From NCBI GenBank assembly GCA_963556305.1, contig OY745781.1:700501-764500 (forward strand): 64,000 nt of DNA, given 5' to 3'. Source of the stretch: Platismatia glauca. Taxonomy: Eukaryota; Ascomycota; Lecanoromycetes; Lecanorales; Parmeliaceae. A model generated the notes under the pieces. That model ran no database searches. It was not told the DNA's origin and was given only the letters and a program-made list of their open reading frames with translations. Positions 46,837 to 58,539 of the stretch are shown piece by piece. A program made the translations under genes and the position numbers. Within the stretch, counting starts at the first letter, position 1; every line of letters starts with the position of its first letter.

Positions 46837-48063
46837 TCTGATGAGTGTTGAGCTGAGGCTCGCTTGTAAGACGAATCGCTCGTGCATGCAGCCTCTGACC
46901 CAGTACCGTTCACCACACCAGGTCGCATGCATACATACCGAGCGCGCAAGCCTAGGTATGTCATCCCTGTGACCGCAGTCAGAGCACTCAATGACATAAC
47001 GCTTCGATGTAGCCATCCGGTCATCCCTCGAAAACCCTCAATCAATGAATCCCATCCCACAGCCCCGTCCGGGACGGAAGAAATTGGCCCTGCTTTTCTC
47101 GTACATGGGTTGGAAGTTGGAGATACCGCCCAGTCTTGAACGATTTGCCACGCTCAAGCAAAGATCTCCATGGCCCCTGCTTCCACACCTCGGCTCCGAA
47201 TGAACGATGCCCGAGTGACAAAAAAGACCGAAAAGCCCCCGGCCGACGCTTAGACCGTGTAAGTGCCAGAAGCTCCGACCAGGCCTCCATCTGGCGCCCG
47301 AAGCCGACAGAAACCAACGTGCGTTCATCGTATGTACACCGCGGCCCCTTCTGGGGAAAAAAAGGGGTGCCCTATCCCATCCATCCCATACACGACTACT
47401 TCCGGACTCGATCCTTCCGTTCATGCTACGACCTACGCCGGTTTTCTCCGCCACTTCTTCCGTGCAGCTCTTCCTATTCACACACCGGCGGCTATGTTTC
47501 AAAGTTCAGATAGATCAATGTCTTTCAGCCGTACAGCGGTGATCGAGAGCGGCCTCGGTGTCCCGGGTCGTGCGGTATGGGGCGGATGGCGGCGGCGGAC
47601 GGACGGGATTTTTATTGCGCGAGTGGCTCTGGGAGCAGTGGTTCGGGGTTCCGGATGGTCGTGCACGGAGGGGGCCGAGTCCCAGAGATGTGAAGACGCG
47701 TGAGGACAACGGGCCATTCGTATAGACATTGCTATCTACAACCATTCAGTGAATATGTACATCGTCACGGCACCTCGTGCACAGAGTCCCATGCCTCCCG
47801 AAATCCATCCTCGTGACACTCGCTCCCGTTTCCGGAGCCCCAGGTCCTAATCTTAACGGGCAACGCCGACCCTGATGCAGACAGCAGTCTCCAACACCTG
47901 GAGCTGTGACGTTTCGAAATAGGCTCGCTCTTGCGCCGACATGTGCTGATTTACAAAGGATGCTGCGGGAACGTGGACGACGGAATGCAAAACGCTGCGG
48001 GTATCATCGGTATCGAACGGCAGAAGCCGAGTATGTGCGAGATGGTCGGCGCGTCGAGCGCTC
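46837..48063. other. Convergent spacer of 1.2 kb, no supported gene
   Basis: Open frames on both strands (for example 47038–47502 minus, 47263–47703 plus) are GC-driven and without domains. The region sits between the 3' ends of convergent genes. Confidence 0.4.
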
Positions 48064-49372
48064 CTATGTTTGTACGGCGTGATCCAATCGTCGATGACGG
48101 AGGTGCGCCATGCCTGAAGACTCCTTCGTCAACTCCGGCTCCGGATCCGGTTCGGGATCAGGGTCGGGATCGGGGTCGGGATCAGGCTCTGCGTTACGCT
48201 TGACTTTGATGGGCTCCTTCTCCGGCTCTTTGATGCTCTGGTTAGCGGATTGATCCTCCTCCTTTTCTTCCTTCTCCCCCTTCTCCGGGACGGCCTCGCC
48301 CTTCTCCTTGGCCTCCTGTTCCGCTTTCTCCTTTTCCTCTTTTGCTTTCTTCCTCTGCGCCTTTTCCTCCTGCTTCTTCCGTCGAGCTTGTTGCCTGCTC
48401 AAGCGTTCCTGCTTGATCTCGTCCGGAGTCTTCTTGACCCATTCTTTGATATCAGGGTGCCACTTGTGACTGTACGCGCGTTAGTAGTTACCTTTAAAAT
48501 TGCTAGCCATGTACGCATACCCTTCGTAATCGGTCACGACCAATGCCTTCTCTTGATACTCCTCCGCGAGGATCCGATCGTAGGCGTACGGCACCTTTGC
48601 GACGACACCCTCGTACATGGTCTCCCTCATGGGATACAGGTCCGTGGTTTTGTAGTGATGGTAGTTCTTACAACTCCACACACCTGGGTGGTCCAGTGCT
48701 TCCGTCTCTGACAGGCCAGTCACATCGATGTAGAGACCATTCCGTAAGTCGATCCAACGCGCGTCGATGACGTTGTCTCCGTTGCCACGATCTCGCTCTA
48801 CAATGGCGGGGTTGACATCGAGCAGGTACTGCCGCTCGATCACAGGTCGCAGATCAGGGTCTGAGTCTGCGGAATTGTATTCGTATATGGAGCCGTTGAA
48901 ATGGTTGCCGAGAAACATGAGTGTCGGCCCGGAGACCTGGGTGTCTATATCCCAATCCCACGGAAGCATCTATGCAAGACATGAGTCGCAACAAGTATCC
49001 GATCGGCGGGGATCATACCTTTCCGTTCCACCACCAACCCAACAAAGTGCCGTGTGCCAGCCAAGTCTCTATATCGTTCTTCTTGAAAAAATCTAGATAT
49101 GCCCTCATCATGTGTACCTGCGTATTCTGCTTCTCTTCGTAGCTCAGGATGCCGTGCTCGTATCTGGTGTCATAATGATTCGAGAGATCGGTGCCTCCCG
49201 GTTCATGGAAGTACTTGGCCCAGCCCTCGGTTGGCGCCTTTGGCGGCTTCTTTTTCCTCCTCCTCGGAAGCAATTCCGAATTCGATCTTTGATGCGGCGG
49301 GTTTATGCGGAAGGCTTCAACGAGAATGTCGGACACGAGGGCGACGGTGAGCAGGACTGGCGGTATCTTCAT
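48064..49372 (-). CDS. LicD-family protein, Mnn4-like mannosylphosphate transferase component
   Basis: Related to proteins that add or regulate phosphate-linked groups on Golgi glycans. Exons 49372–49019, 48969–48521 and 48469–48064 keep phase and give 402 aa. The last intron (51 nt) uses a GTATGC donor and a CTAAC branch site. The N-terminus (MKIPPVLLTVALVSDILVEAF) is a signal sequence or anchor. The LicD core shows WLAHGTLLGWWWNGKMLPWDWDIDTQV, with the metal-binding-type Asp cluster split by the first intron. Then come ARWIDLRNGLYIDVTGL and the terminal HKWHPDIKEWVKK. The C-terminal ~100 residues are Lys/Glu-rich, as in yeast Mnn4, and end in a Pro-Asp/Pro-Glu repeat. Confidence 0.87.
48140..48196. 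repeat. GGATC/GGGTC 6-bp tandem repeat coding for (PD/PE)n
   Basis: Hexamer-type repeats of GGGTCG/GGATCA. They encode a Pro-Asp then Pro-Glu run near the C-terminus of the LicD/Mnn4-like protein, in frame (units of six). Confidence 0.85.
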
Positions 49373-50601
49373 GATGAAGTGTTATGTAACGTTAAAGAAT
49401 ATGTGCAGAGAGCACCTGAGGCTCACTTGTCCCCGAAGGGAAGGTGTAGTACAGTGTTCCAATGCTTGCTTGCAGAGCGGCCATTCAATGTTCGAGGGAG
49501 GAGAGATATACAGGAGACCTGGGGGGAGGGATTCGCAATGCTGACGGCGGGGATGATGTCGCTGGTATTAGGAAGACGAATGAAAGCAGGGGCGGAGATG
49601 GGAGAAGGAGGATAGCAGCAACATGATGATGATTTATTATTACAGAGGCTTCGAGTAAGACTCAGGAAGATAAGCAGCGGGTCCGGTCCAAGAAAGAGGT
49701 CGTGTGCTCCGCTTGGCATGCTGGGCGTCTCCCTTATTGCCCATGCAGTGAGCACCTCCTAAGCACTGAGGCGCGGAACTTCGGCATCTGGACGCGTGGA
49801 GTCGATTCGCAAGCCTTTCCTTTTTTCCTTTTCCCTTCCCTTACGCCTGCATCTGATCCAGTAAGCATACGACTACGATTACAATGATATTTTCTACCGG
49901 ATCTGAGCAATAATGATCCTAGATATCCCAGCAGCACAGTGGGCATGGTCTCTTGTTGTGTTCGGAGGAGTACACTTGACCGCTGCTCAGGGGAGGGACT
50001 AGCCCGCTGGACGATGATGACGCCAAGTGATAAGATGTCCGGTTTTGCTTCGATTCGCGGGGCCTTGTCCCGTCGAGGGCCTATGTATGTACATCTGTGC
50101 TCAATAATGAGAATCGAGATTCGGGGCATTCAATCGTCAATGACTGGTGCAGTCTGCAGATGGTTTTAACATGAGTTTTGGTAGATTCACGAATCACGAA
50201 TCGCAATTAATATTGAGCGTCCCGTTGATACGAACGATTCGATCAGGCTCTAAAATTGGTTTTCACTTTCCTAACTCGACTTACTCCGTAGCCAGGGAGC
50301 ATTATTAATTTACGTCAGAGACCGCCGAAGCTCGGCAAGTCTCAGCCGATAAGGTAGTTCAACGGCCCACCAGCAACGGCCCAGCTCGCCCACCAACCCG
50401 TTACCCACCTCCCCACCACCCCACCACTAAGGTGCGAGAAAAGCTCCGCCCAGAAAATACTCAAGGACCGCGCGAAGGCTCCGCCTACACTGCTTACTAG
50501 CCACGTCACTGCACCGAACCCTGACGGCCATCATTCGGTCTTGATCTCCTCTTCCGTCGTACTACCTACAACAGCGCTCGAATCCTGGACTCCCGAAAAT
50601 C
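49373..50601. other. Spacer between Mnn4-like gene and the NLR relic
   Basis: About 1.2 kb, no gene seen. A short ATTCACGA/ATCACGA tandem (near 50190–50210) and a C/A-rich stretch (50350–50450) are present. Confidence 0.4.
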
Positions 50602-53540
50602 ATGCAGCCAAGGGAGCGGAAACGTCACCGGTTGGCTAGGATTTTTCGAGCCAAGCCAAATGCTGCCGGCTCGAAAAATGATACAGCTGGTGGAATCGCT
50701 GCTGGAGATTCTGTCTTGACGACTCCTGATGTCTCTGATACCGATTCGCAGGGCATGTGGAGTCCTTTTACTCATGCGCAGCCTGCGGTATCTGATGGAG
50801 ACGACTAGAAGAGGTGGTTTGGTACTCATGTAACATCAAATCAATCACAAAACGATTGCCTTGAAATGGTCAATGCACCAGCCAACCAGCCATATCAATG
50901 ACAACTGCCTCGGAAGCTGTTAGAGATGTTAATGCGCCATTCCATTTGTGGAGACGTGCTTATCAAGGTCTCAAAACTCGAGAAGAAACTTTAGTCAATG
51001 CGTTCGAAAGAAGCATTACGGACATCACCAATCCAACAGCGGATAACGAACGAGAGCCCCTCGACCACAACACTATCCAGATGATTGTCAAGCAAAAATT
51101 AGATGCCCGCGAAGCGAAGCGCTTATCCATCCAGCTGGGAAAGTACCCAATGGAGTTTCGTGCGGTGAGCGAGAAGATAATTGGGGGGATCAAAGCTTAG
51201 CTGCCGAGGCTCTAAGCACTATATTGCATCAATCATTTCATCAGAACACGAACTTGATCTCATATGGGTTTGCGAGCGCGGTGGAAAACTCTCTAAGATG
51301 TTCAGCGAACTATGGGAAATACTCATGGAGTGCGCTAAAGATCCGGGGGCCGGCAAAATCATATGTGTTATTGACGCATTAGTTGAATGCGAGAAAGATT
51401 ATCAGGAGCAACTCATAAGAGAACTCATTCACTGTATCTCGCCAAAAAGCACGAATCAACTTGTAGGTTCCAATCTAAGATTTCTTGTGACCAGTCAGCC
51501 TCGCAAGGACATCAAAGCTCAATTTGAGCGACTCTCAGAGAATAGCTCGCATGTTCACATCGACATCGACAATCATTCGACGGAGTTAGGTCACGATATC
51601 GACCTGGTGATCGATAGGCAAATCAAGGATTTTGCTGGGGAATTCGACCTTGAAAACCAGAAGTTCATCGTGGATCACCTAAAGAGTAGAGACAATCGCA
51701 CGGACTTGTGGCCTTTTCTAATATTAGACATTATGAGAGAGAGCAGCATAAAGTAGTCCAAGTTTCCGAACGTCAAGCAGCTATTGTTCGGTCTTCCAGA
51801 CAAAAGTCTCAGATGCCTATAAGAGAATTTTGAGTAGGAGTGAGGAAGCAGAACATGCTAAAAAACTGCTGGAAATCATTGCTGCTGCTAGCAGACCTCT
51901 TACACTCACGGAAACGAATATTGCATTGACAATTGCGACGTACCACCAGCAAGACATGGCTTACGACGAATTGGAATTGTTCCCGTCCAATGAACTCCCG
52001 TCTATCCTCAAAAATCTGTGCGGCCTCATGGTGGCAATCCATGACGATAAACTCTCGTTATTCCATCCAACCGTCAGGGAGTTCTTGATTGCCAAGAGCC
52101 CACCTGATAGCCAGATTCCCACTCAGCCCTTGAGTATCAAGGGCTCTCTCTGTAATGCACCTACTCGGTGGGACTGGGAAGGCTGCTCAGATATATGGAG
52201 TGCGCATGGATTGATGCGTCAAATCTGTTTGCACACCGATGCCGAGCTTATCTGCAATCCTAGCAGCAATAACTTTTCCAACTGGGCTTCAATATTCTCT
52301 TCCAGAAGTCAGGCAGATTTTTAATCCGGGTGTGATGGACTGGGCATCGCGTCGTATCTTGGCTTGCCCGATCTTGTTGAAAGATTCTCGCTCTCGGTTC
52401 GAAATATTGATGCGTACCAACCTATATACCCGGCGTACATTACAAAGGATACTGCTCTTAGGATCGCAATACAGCGGGGTTACCAGATGTGGTCCCAATC
52501 CTCCTCCAGAGAAAAGCAGATCCTTCGTTGAAAAATAGATACGGAAAGAGCCCTCTTCACGAAGCTTTACAAGCAAACATTCTCACCCCACTTTCAGACA
52601 GGCTCGCCATACTCCAACTGCTCCTCGACAGTGGTCTTGATATCAATTCAAAGATAGTACAAGGTCATACAGCGCTGTATCATGCTTCTCCATTTTCCTC
52701 AGAGAATGTCGTGGGGTTTCTGGTCAAAAAGGGTGCCGATTTGGAGGCCCCAACCGGATATTCGGACTGGACCCCGTTGCAAGAAGCTGTAGTATTAAGT
52801 CATGAGTGTCAGGCGGCAATTTTACTCAAGTATGGGGCTGGTTTTAAAGCTCACACAAACTCCGAAAATATGGTGTTCGGAGAAGCCGGTAAATTCTGAA
52901 GCGTTGTTATATAATAGTGCTAGTCGAGAAGTGAAGGGAAAGCTGAGTTCGCTGAGTAAACAGGTGGTAGCGCTTTACATAGTGGATCTCTTAATAAAAC
53001 TAGGTGCTGACGTCAATGCTTTTGGAGGCAGTCAGGGTACTGCACAAATCCTGCACTAATCACGACACCTTGATTGCTTTCGGAGTGGTCGTGAATAGCC
53101 ACAATTCTCGTTGGGGGACACCGCTGTATCTTGCTTTCTCAGAGTTGGCTGATGAAGTAATCGCCGCAGACTTGGAGGAGCCCAAAATGGATTTTGACAG
53201 CTCCGTTGACAGGGAAATTGAGAACACTACGCGTTTGCTTGCTAAAGTGGATGAGTTAGTCACTGGATCTCTATTTGTGCGTCTACGCAAGAAAAGGTTG
53301 GAGAAGAGGCTGGATCTGGTCAGACTGCTGATTGAGAAGAAGGCAGATATGAATGCTCGGCGGGCGGGAGGGACAAGTGTACTGCACGACGCTTTGAAGA
53401 GGGACGATCGGGCATTGGTCGATTTCTTGATCGCGCAAGGGGCAACTGATCAGGAGGGAGAAGAGTGTCATATAGAGGAAGTTCAGAGATGTAGGGTTGG
53501 GCCTGATGGTGACGGTGATGGAAGCAAGGACGGCAAGTGA
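50602..53540 (+). pseudogene. NACHT–ankyrin (fungal NLR/STAND) pseudogene
   Basis: Remains of an NLR-like gene of the type linked to fungal non-self recognition. Segments in order: a basic N-terminus (50602–50810); a NACHT_N-like helical region (50898–51197, FHLWRRAYQGLKTREETL); a Walker B-like segment IICVIDALVECE (about 51356) in another frame, where the family usually has DALDEC; a winged-helix-like region from 51830 (LTLTETNIALTIATYHQ, LFHPTVREFLI); and ankyrin repeats from about 52490 to 53450 (GKSPLHEALQ, GHTALYHAS, DWTPLQEAV, GTSVLHDALKR). Frames change at least five times and there are several stops with no matching introns. The stretch that should hold the Walker A P-loop, between about 51190 and 51250, is missing. 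The gene is clearly dead in this form. Confidence 0.85.
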
Positions 53541-54196
53541 AGCCGAGCTAGACATTGCTCGTTTGAAATTCCTAATCACCCAGATCAAATGACTACTATA
53601 TGAGGGATGTCAATTCGAAGACAACCTACATGTACTTTAGATTTCAGTCAGGAAAAACTCATCATCCTTGCCTTACGTACGAGGGGTGGAGGGGTTTTTA
53701 GGGTTGTGATGTCGTGTTAGCCGGTATCATAGACTGCTTTCAACAAGCCTTAGGGTACTATATCTTTTGATTTGGTCAAAGAAATCGTTGCAAGGCCTGA
53801 TGTTATACTCGGAAAGCGTGTCAAAAACCAAATTGAAAAAAATGCAACAGGAATTGGTGAAAGGAAAGGTTCTGTGGTTCTCTTGGTCTAGATCCCTCCG
53901 GCCATCTTCGTCATCAACGACAGCCCTACGGGTGTGTTGGAAAGTACCTTACCGGTATGGTGCAACAAACACATGGTGCCTACTCGTAGAGTACAAGGGA
54001 TTCACTGCTTGTTATTGTAATCTAGTCCTGAAAACGCCATCTCCTCCTCTTGCTATCCATCTTCGCATGCCAGCCCTTGATTCCCTCATCTGGTTCCCCG
54101 CGTTCCCCCCTCAATAGATGATGGGGCTTGACTAAACCCTCGAAACCCTATCGGTCTATCCTGCTCTCCGTCGAGTGTCGACCCACTGCCGCCGAC
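53541..54196. other. Spacer, no supported gene
   Basis: About 650 bp between the NLR relic and the acyl-CoA-binding gene. One ORF (53767–54117) has no recognisable content. Confidence 0.4.
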
Positions 54197-55323
54197 ATGT
54201 CTGACTCAGTGGGTAAGATCTTTGCTCCAGCCTCGAGATCTTCACTCCCTAATCAAAACGGACGACTGACAAACTCTCTTCTCAGACAGGGTCTTCGTCC
54301 ACGCACTTAATACAGTGAAACGGATTCCACGCACCGGCTCCGCTCGGCCACCTCCAGCAGACCGCCTCAAGCTCTATGGACTCTACAAGCAAAGTACAGA
54401 AGGGGATGTCCGAGGAATCTCACGGAGACCAGAGAGCAATGACCCAGAATCAGTAGCCGAACAACAAAAATGGTATAATACATTTGCTCCCATACACTTG
54501 CGCTCGGGAGGATGTTGACAGTATCCCTGGCAGGGACGCTTGGTCTGCTCACCACTCCATAAGCCGCACAGAAGCCAAACGCCGTTACATCGCCACTCTC
54601 ATCGAGACTATGCATAGATACGCCACTACGACCACCGAAGCCCGAGAGCTTGTTGCCGAGTTGGAGTTCGTGTGGGATCAGATAAAGTCGAATCCCGCTT
54701 CCTCTTCATCATCGTCACCGGGGCAACTAGCCAGGAGTCAAGGGCAGCAGATGCCCTTGGTCCATTCTGGCGTTGGTGGACCTCCGGGGAGCGAGAGGGC
54801 AGATGAGGGCGGCGGTCAGGGGCTCAGGATGTTAAGGCCCGTTAGTGAGGGGGAGGGAGGGGACGAGGAAGGCGAAGAGTTCGAGGGAACAAGAGGGGGT
54901 CCGTTCGACGATGAAGAGGCGATCATGGCAGTGGAAGGGCAGTCCTGGGACCTGGACGTCCGCAATCGAAAATGGAGAAGGAAGATCGAACAAGCGCTGG
55001 TGAAGATGACCACGGAAATCGCAGCGCTGAGAGAGCAGATGGAAGCGAAAAGGGCAGGGGACGGGAGGAGGCGAAACGGACTCTGGGCGTGGATGGCGTG
55101 GCTCGTCTGGGTCACTGTACGACACCTCGTCGTGGACCTGGCTCTCCTGGGGTTGCTGGTCGCTTGGGCCAGGAGAAAAGGGGATCGGAGGGTAGAACAG
55201 GGGCTGGACCTGTTGCTGCAGTACCTTCGCCACCGCACGCGGCGAATACGACTGCCGGGCATGTCGCGATTACCGGCTCGGCGGGTCGAAGTGAGGGTTG
55301 GAGTGCAGCAGGGTCTCAGCTAG
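54197..55323 (+). CDS. Acyl-CoA-binding membrane protein (Atg37/ACBD5-like)
   Basis: Exons 54197–54212, 54286–54472 and 54534–55323 are in phase and give 330 aa. The N-terminal ACB domain (about 6–105) shows RVFVHALNTVKRIPRTGS, the KLYGLYKQSTEGDV ligand motif, and KWDAWSAHHSISRTEAKRRYI created by the second splice. The middle is Ser/Gly/Glu-rich. A coiled coil (RKIEQALVKMTTEIAALREQME) and a hydrophobic span (LWAWMAWLVWVTV through LALLGLLVAW) near the C-terminus suggest a tail-anchored membrane protein. This plan matches ACBD5/Atg37, which binds acyl-CoA on peroxisomes and is needed for pexophagy in yeasts. Organelle and role are inferred from architecture. Confidence 0.85.
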
Positions 55324-55585
55324 AGGAAGGTACCGAGTATGGTCGTGGCTTGAGCGGCCGTGTCTTGTAGACCTGGAGCAGGGACCGTGCTACGATTTAC
55401 GCGGCATGGACGCTTATACCGTATTCTAGCGTTTTCAGGCACAGATGGAGGGACCTTGGCCTCTACGTACAGGATAGAATTCAACGCATCTGGACATGTC
55501 CATCGATTGGACGCTCAGCAAAATAGATGCTCATCCGCTATGCTGCACTACGGTGTTTGGGCGTAAATCAGGAGACGTCATCATG

Positions 55586-56617
55586 TCAAGCTGATGCGCC
55601 GCTCCCACCACCACCGGCCTCTCGTTGTCTCCGCATCCTCTCTTCCGCCGCTTTGGCCATGGCCTCCCTCCTGTTCAGCATCTGCGATGGCGCTCCTTGT
55701 GTGGCGCCCTTTCCCCCCAGCACGAACTCCCCTCCCGACCACCCTCCGCCGTCCACGTGGCCCCCACTGCCCTCTCTGTCCTCGGGATCGTAGAAGACTT
55801 CGTCGCTGACCGCCCGCCCCCCGTGCTTCCAGTCCGCCTCCCGCACCTCCCTCTCGACGGCCTTGCACAGGTCCCAGAAACTCCGATCGTGGTCGCCAAA
55901 GACGTTGTGCGCCAGCTCGTGGCAGAGCGTGTCCCGGATGACCCTGTAGTCGCGGTACCCGTCGTACGCGTCCGTCCGCAGCCGCAGCTCGACGACCTCG
56001 CCCCGGTTGCGGTTCAGGCCCAGGGTGCGCGATTCGTGCGTCGTGTGCGCGGCCGGGTCCATCTCGGTCAGCACGCCGACGCTGAACTTGTGTTTGCGCA
56101 TGCTGGCTTTGATGCCGGGGTCGTCGCGCAGGCGCTCGAGGAATCGCTGCGAGCGGGCCGGGTTGGGGAGGTGGCGGAGGGGGAGGATGGTGTGGAAGGT
56201 GTAGGTTGCCTCGTCTTGGGTTTTCTGCCAGTCGCGGTGGCGGTAGGGGGCGACCGGTTTGGTGGTGGGGTTGGTGGGGCGAGGAGGCGCGAGGGAGGCG
56301 AGCTCGGCCGGCGTTGAGGCGAGGAGGACTACTTTCTTTGATCCGAGGGCGCTCAGTGGGAGAGGGTCCGCGAATGGGGGTCTGAAGATGCCGAGCTTGG
56401 GGGTTATCATGAACTTTTGGTTGGTCACGGGGATAGATAGTTCGTTGTGGATGCGGGTTGACAGGTCAGCGATGGTGGATTCGGGGGGGAAGTTGAAGGT
56501 GTGCGGTGTGCCATGATGGGTGAAGGTAATTTCCGTTGTTGTCGCTGGAGTAGGAGCTTCCTCTGCCATGGTGGGAGTGTCGGTCTGAGAACAAGTCCTG
56601 TCGACGCCGTCAGACAC
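55586..56617 (-). CDS. Ubiquitin-like/WLM-domain metalloprotease (Wss1-related)
   Basis: Single exon, 343 aa from 56617, or 327 aa if translation starts at the second Met (56569, MAEEAPTPATTTE). A ubiquitin-like N-terminus (ITFTHHGTPHTFNFPPESTIADL through KVVLLAS) is followed by a WLM zinc-protease domain: LPNPARSQRFLERLRDDPGI, then the catalytic CHELAHNVFGDHDRSFW (HExxH plus the third His). The C-terminus is Gly-rich with a short helix (NRREAMAKAAEERMRRQRE). WLM proteins include Wss1, which removes DNA–protein crosslinks and SUMO/ubiquitin conjugates. A UBL–WLM fusion with this layout is a common fungal and plant form, and its exact substrate is unknown. Confidence 0.88.
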   Translation of the reverse strand: MSDGVDRTCSQTDTPTMAEEAPTPATTTEITFTHHGTPHTFNFPPESTIADLSTRIHNELSIPVTNQKFMITPKLGIFRPPFADPLPLSALGSKKVVLLASTPAELASLAPPRPTNPTTKPVAPYRHRDWQKTQDEATYTFHTILPLRHLPNPARSQRFLERLRDDPGIKASMRKHKFSVGVLTEMDPAAHTTHESRTLGLNRNRGEVVELRLRTDAYDGYRDYRVIRDTLCHELAHNVFGDHDRSFWDLCKAVEREVREADWKHGGRAVSDEVFYDPEDREGSGGHVDGGGWSGGEFVLGGKGATQGAPSQMLNRREAMAKAAEERMRRQREAGGGGSGASA

Positions 56618-57656
56618 AAGATAAAGAGGTCGAGCGACGGATCCTTAGATGGCAAAGTAATCAGCAGGCTTCACCTCGGCAGAACATTTGTCATGCAGCC
56701 GAAGATCCGCCGTCAAACGTCGAGAATCTTCTACCACTCGACTGATCTACACCAACATCAAGACTTGAGAATTTGATAACAACCATGCTAACATCTTTAA
56801 TCGCGAGAAGCTCCCCCTTTCACAAACGCTTCTGGAGCTTATGCCCCGTTCTGCAAGTATGATGGACGCCATATGTGTCATACTACTACAGCCGCTAGCC
56901 TTGACAGCAGTGGAATCAGGCGTTGAACGGAGCCCGGGGATCAACAACCAAAAGCACGCACGCATAGACAACATTGCGTGCTTTCTATTGCTGACATTGT
57001 TGGCCTTTCGCCATGACTAGGTACTGCAATCAGCATACAGCCATAATGTGTTCATGAGAGTGTTGTGTCAGATGGGCATGATTACAATAATGGCAGGCAT
57101 ACCTTGGCTGATAAGTACTGAGGGTTTCACATACAGAGTACCTGAAAGTACAATAAAGTATACTTGAGCCCTTTGTAGTTCGGATTCGGGTTTCGATCCT
57201 GTCGCGAGTAGAATTTGTAGACGCGCAGCGCTTACGCGTCTAGCAGCTGCTTTAGTCATCGAGCTTGCCGCAATTCAGTCCTTGACAATTCCCCTCTCGG
57301 ATAGTACAGCATCTCCAAAATTGTCCGTCGGGATCATCTGATACAGCTGTTGCTGCTATCGAAGAGGTCTTGCATCTCAATGGCTCTCATCTCCTTCCAT
57401 TGATACCGGTCTTCCACTGGACGTGTCCCACAACAATCGGCTCTCTTTCAGTCAACCTGATTGTGCAAAGTGTGAGTCTCCCTATATCAAGACGGTTCTG
57501 GTCAATGTTCGGAATACATGAGCTTGGCAGATGGTCAGACGCAGGTTTGACTCTACAGTGTCTGGCCCTGTTTGCCTAGACTCGTTATCACTCAGATTTG
57601 TTGGAGCTATCCAATTCTGGAATCTTAACGTCCTTTCACGCTTCTCCTAGCCTCTC
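56618..57656. other. Divergent spacer, no supported gene
   Basis: About 1 kb between the WLM protease (-) and the gene at 57.7 kb (+). Only short ORFs without domains. Confidence 0.4.
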
Positions 57657-58539
57657 ATGGGTGACTCGAGCTCCAATGCAGCGCGTGCCGAGATGCAGTC
57701 TCTTGTTCTTCGGCCCATCTCAAGGTAGGATCCTCCAGCCGAGGAAGGATATGAATCTCAATACAATAGGGTGCCGCCCCTCAATGGTCTCTCTCGCGAG
57801 CAAAAGCTCGCTTACGCCGCTTATCATCTTGAGCAGCACGAGCAGATCACGAAGTAAGAGCATTTTTACCACCACCACCACCACCGTATGAGAATATCTC
57901 TGCTGATCGCGAAACATCAGAGACAAGATACGGGAGAGGGCGCTGTGTGCGCAAGAGTACGCAAATGAGGAAGCTGGACCAGTTTCTTTCCATCAGAATA
58001 TACGCCAAGAGCCTCGCCCCGACGACCTTCGCGCTGCGATGCGACTCGGCTGGAAGAGCCACAAGCCGAAACCAACGGTTAGGACGAGTCGAAGGTCGCA
58101 GCCCGCCTTTGGCATGCCTCCATCCAATGAGCACGTAGGTATCGCTAAGAGAGGTGTGTATTTCGAAATGTTATTTCCCATCCAAAAGCTACTTCAGTCG
58201 CAAGGCATGGTTTGGGAGCCAAGAGATCTAATTTTCTCCAAAGATATTCCTTCGATTTCACAAATTTTTGCTTGAAGAATGTAGACTGACTCAAAAACCT
58301 CCGACCCAGCCATTGAAGAAATGGACAGGTATGATACATACTTTCAGCCCACATTGAGTGCGATACAACGGGCTCAGGACAGTCGGAACACAAGACAATT
58401 TTCTGGGTCTAGCGGCGCCCCGGGCACCTTCCCGTCTTCTCGCCAAGTTGAGCGAGACGTGAACTATGATGCTACTAGGGATCCGAGAGTCAGAGACAGA
58501 GCCAAGGATCTCATCATGACTTTCTTTTTCGACGAATAG
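57657..58539 (+). CDS. Unrecognised protein; in-frame TAG near its start
   Basis: A frame from ATG 57657 (MGDSSSNAARAEMQSL) runs to a TAG at 57726–57728. The same frame then continues with protein-like sequence (GYESQYNRVPPLNGLSREQK, then LAYAAYHLEQHEQITK) to a donor at 57853. Further exons 57921–58138 (RERALCAQEYANEEAGPV and DDLRAAMRLGWKSHKPKP) and 58310–58539 (AIEEMDRYDTYFQPTLSAIQRAQ to MTFFFDE) join in phase, and the intron before the last exon is 171 nt. The protein would be about 215 aa. I do not recognise the family. Either the TAG breaks the gene, or the real first exon lies upstream and splices to the acceptor CCTCCAG ending at 57738. Confidence 0.5.

Noticed and set aside
47038..47502. 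Minus-strand ORF of 154 codons
   Set aside because: Random-looking composition, overlapped by other ORFs on both strands, no domain.
53767..54117. Plus-strand ORF of 116 codons
   Set aside because: No domain, no signal peptide, no splice support.
57180..57215. tRNA B-box-like GGGTTTCGATCC
   Set aside because: No A box or cloverleaf could be placed around it.
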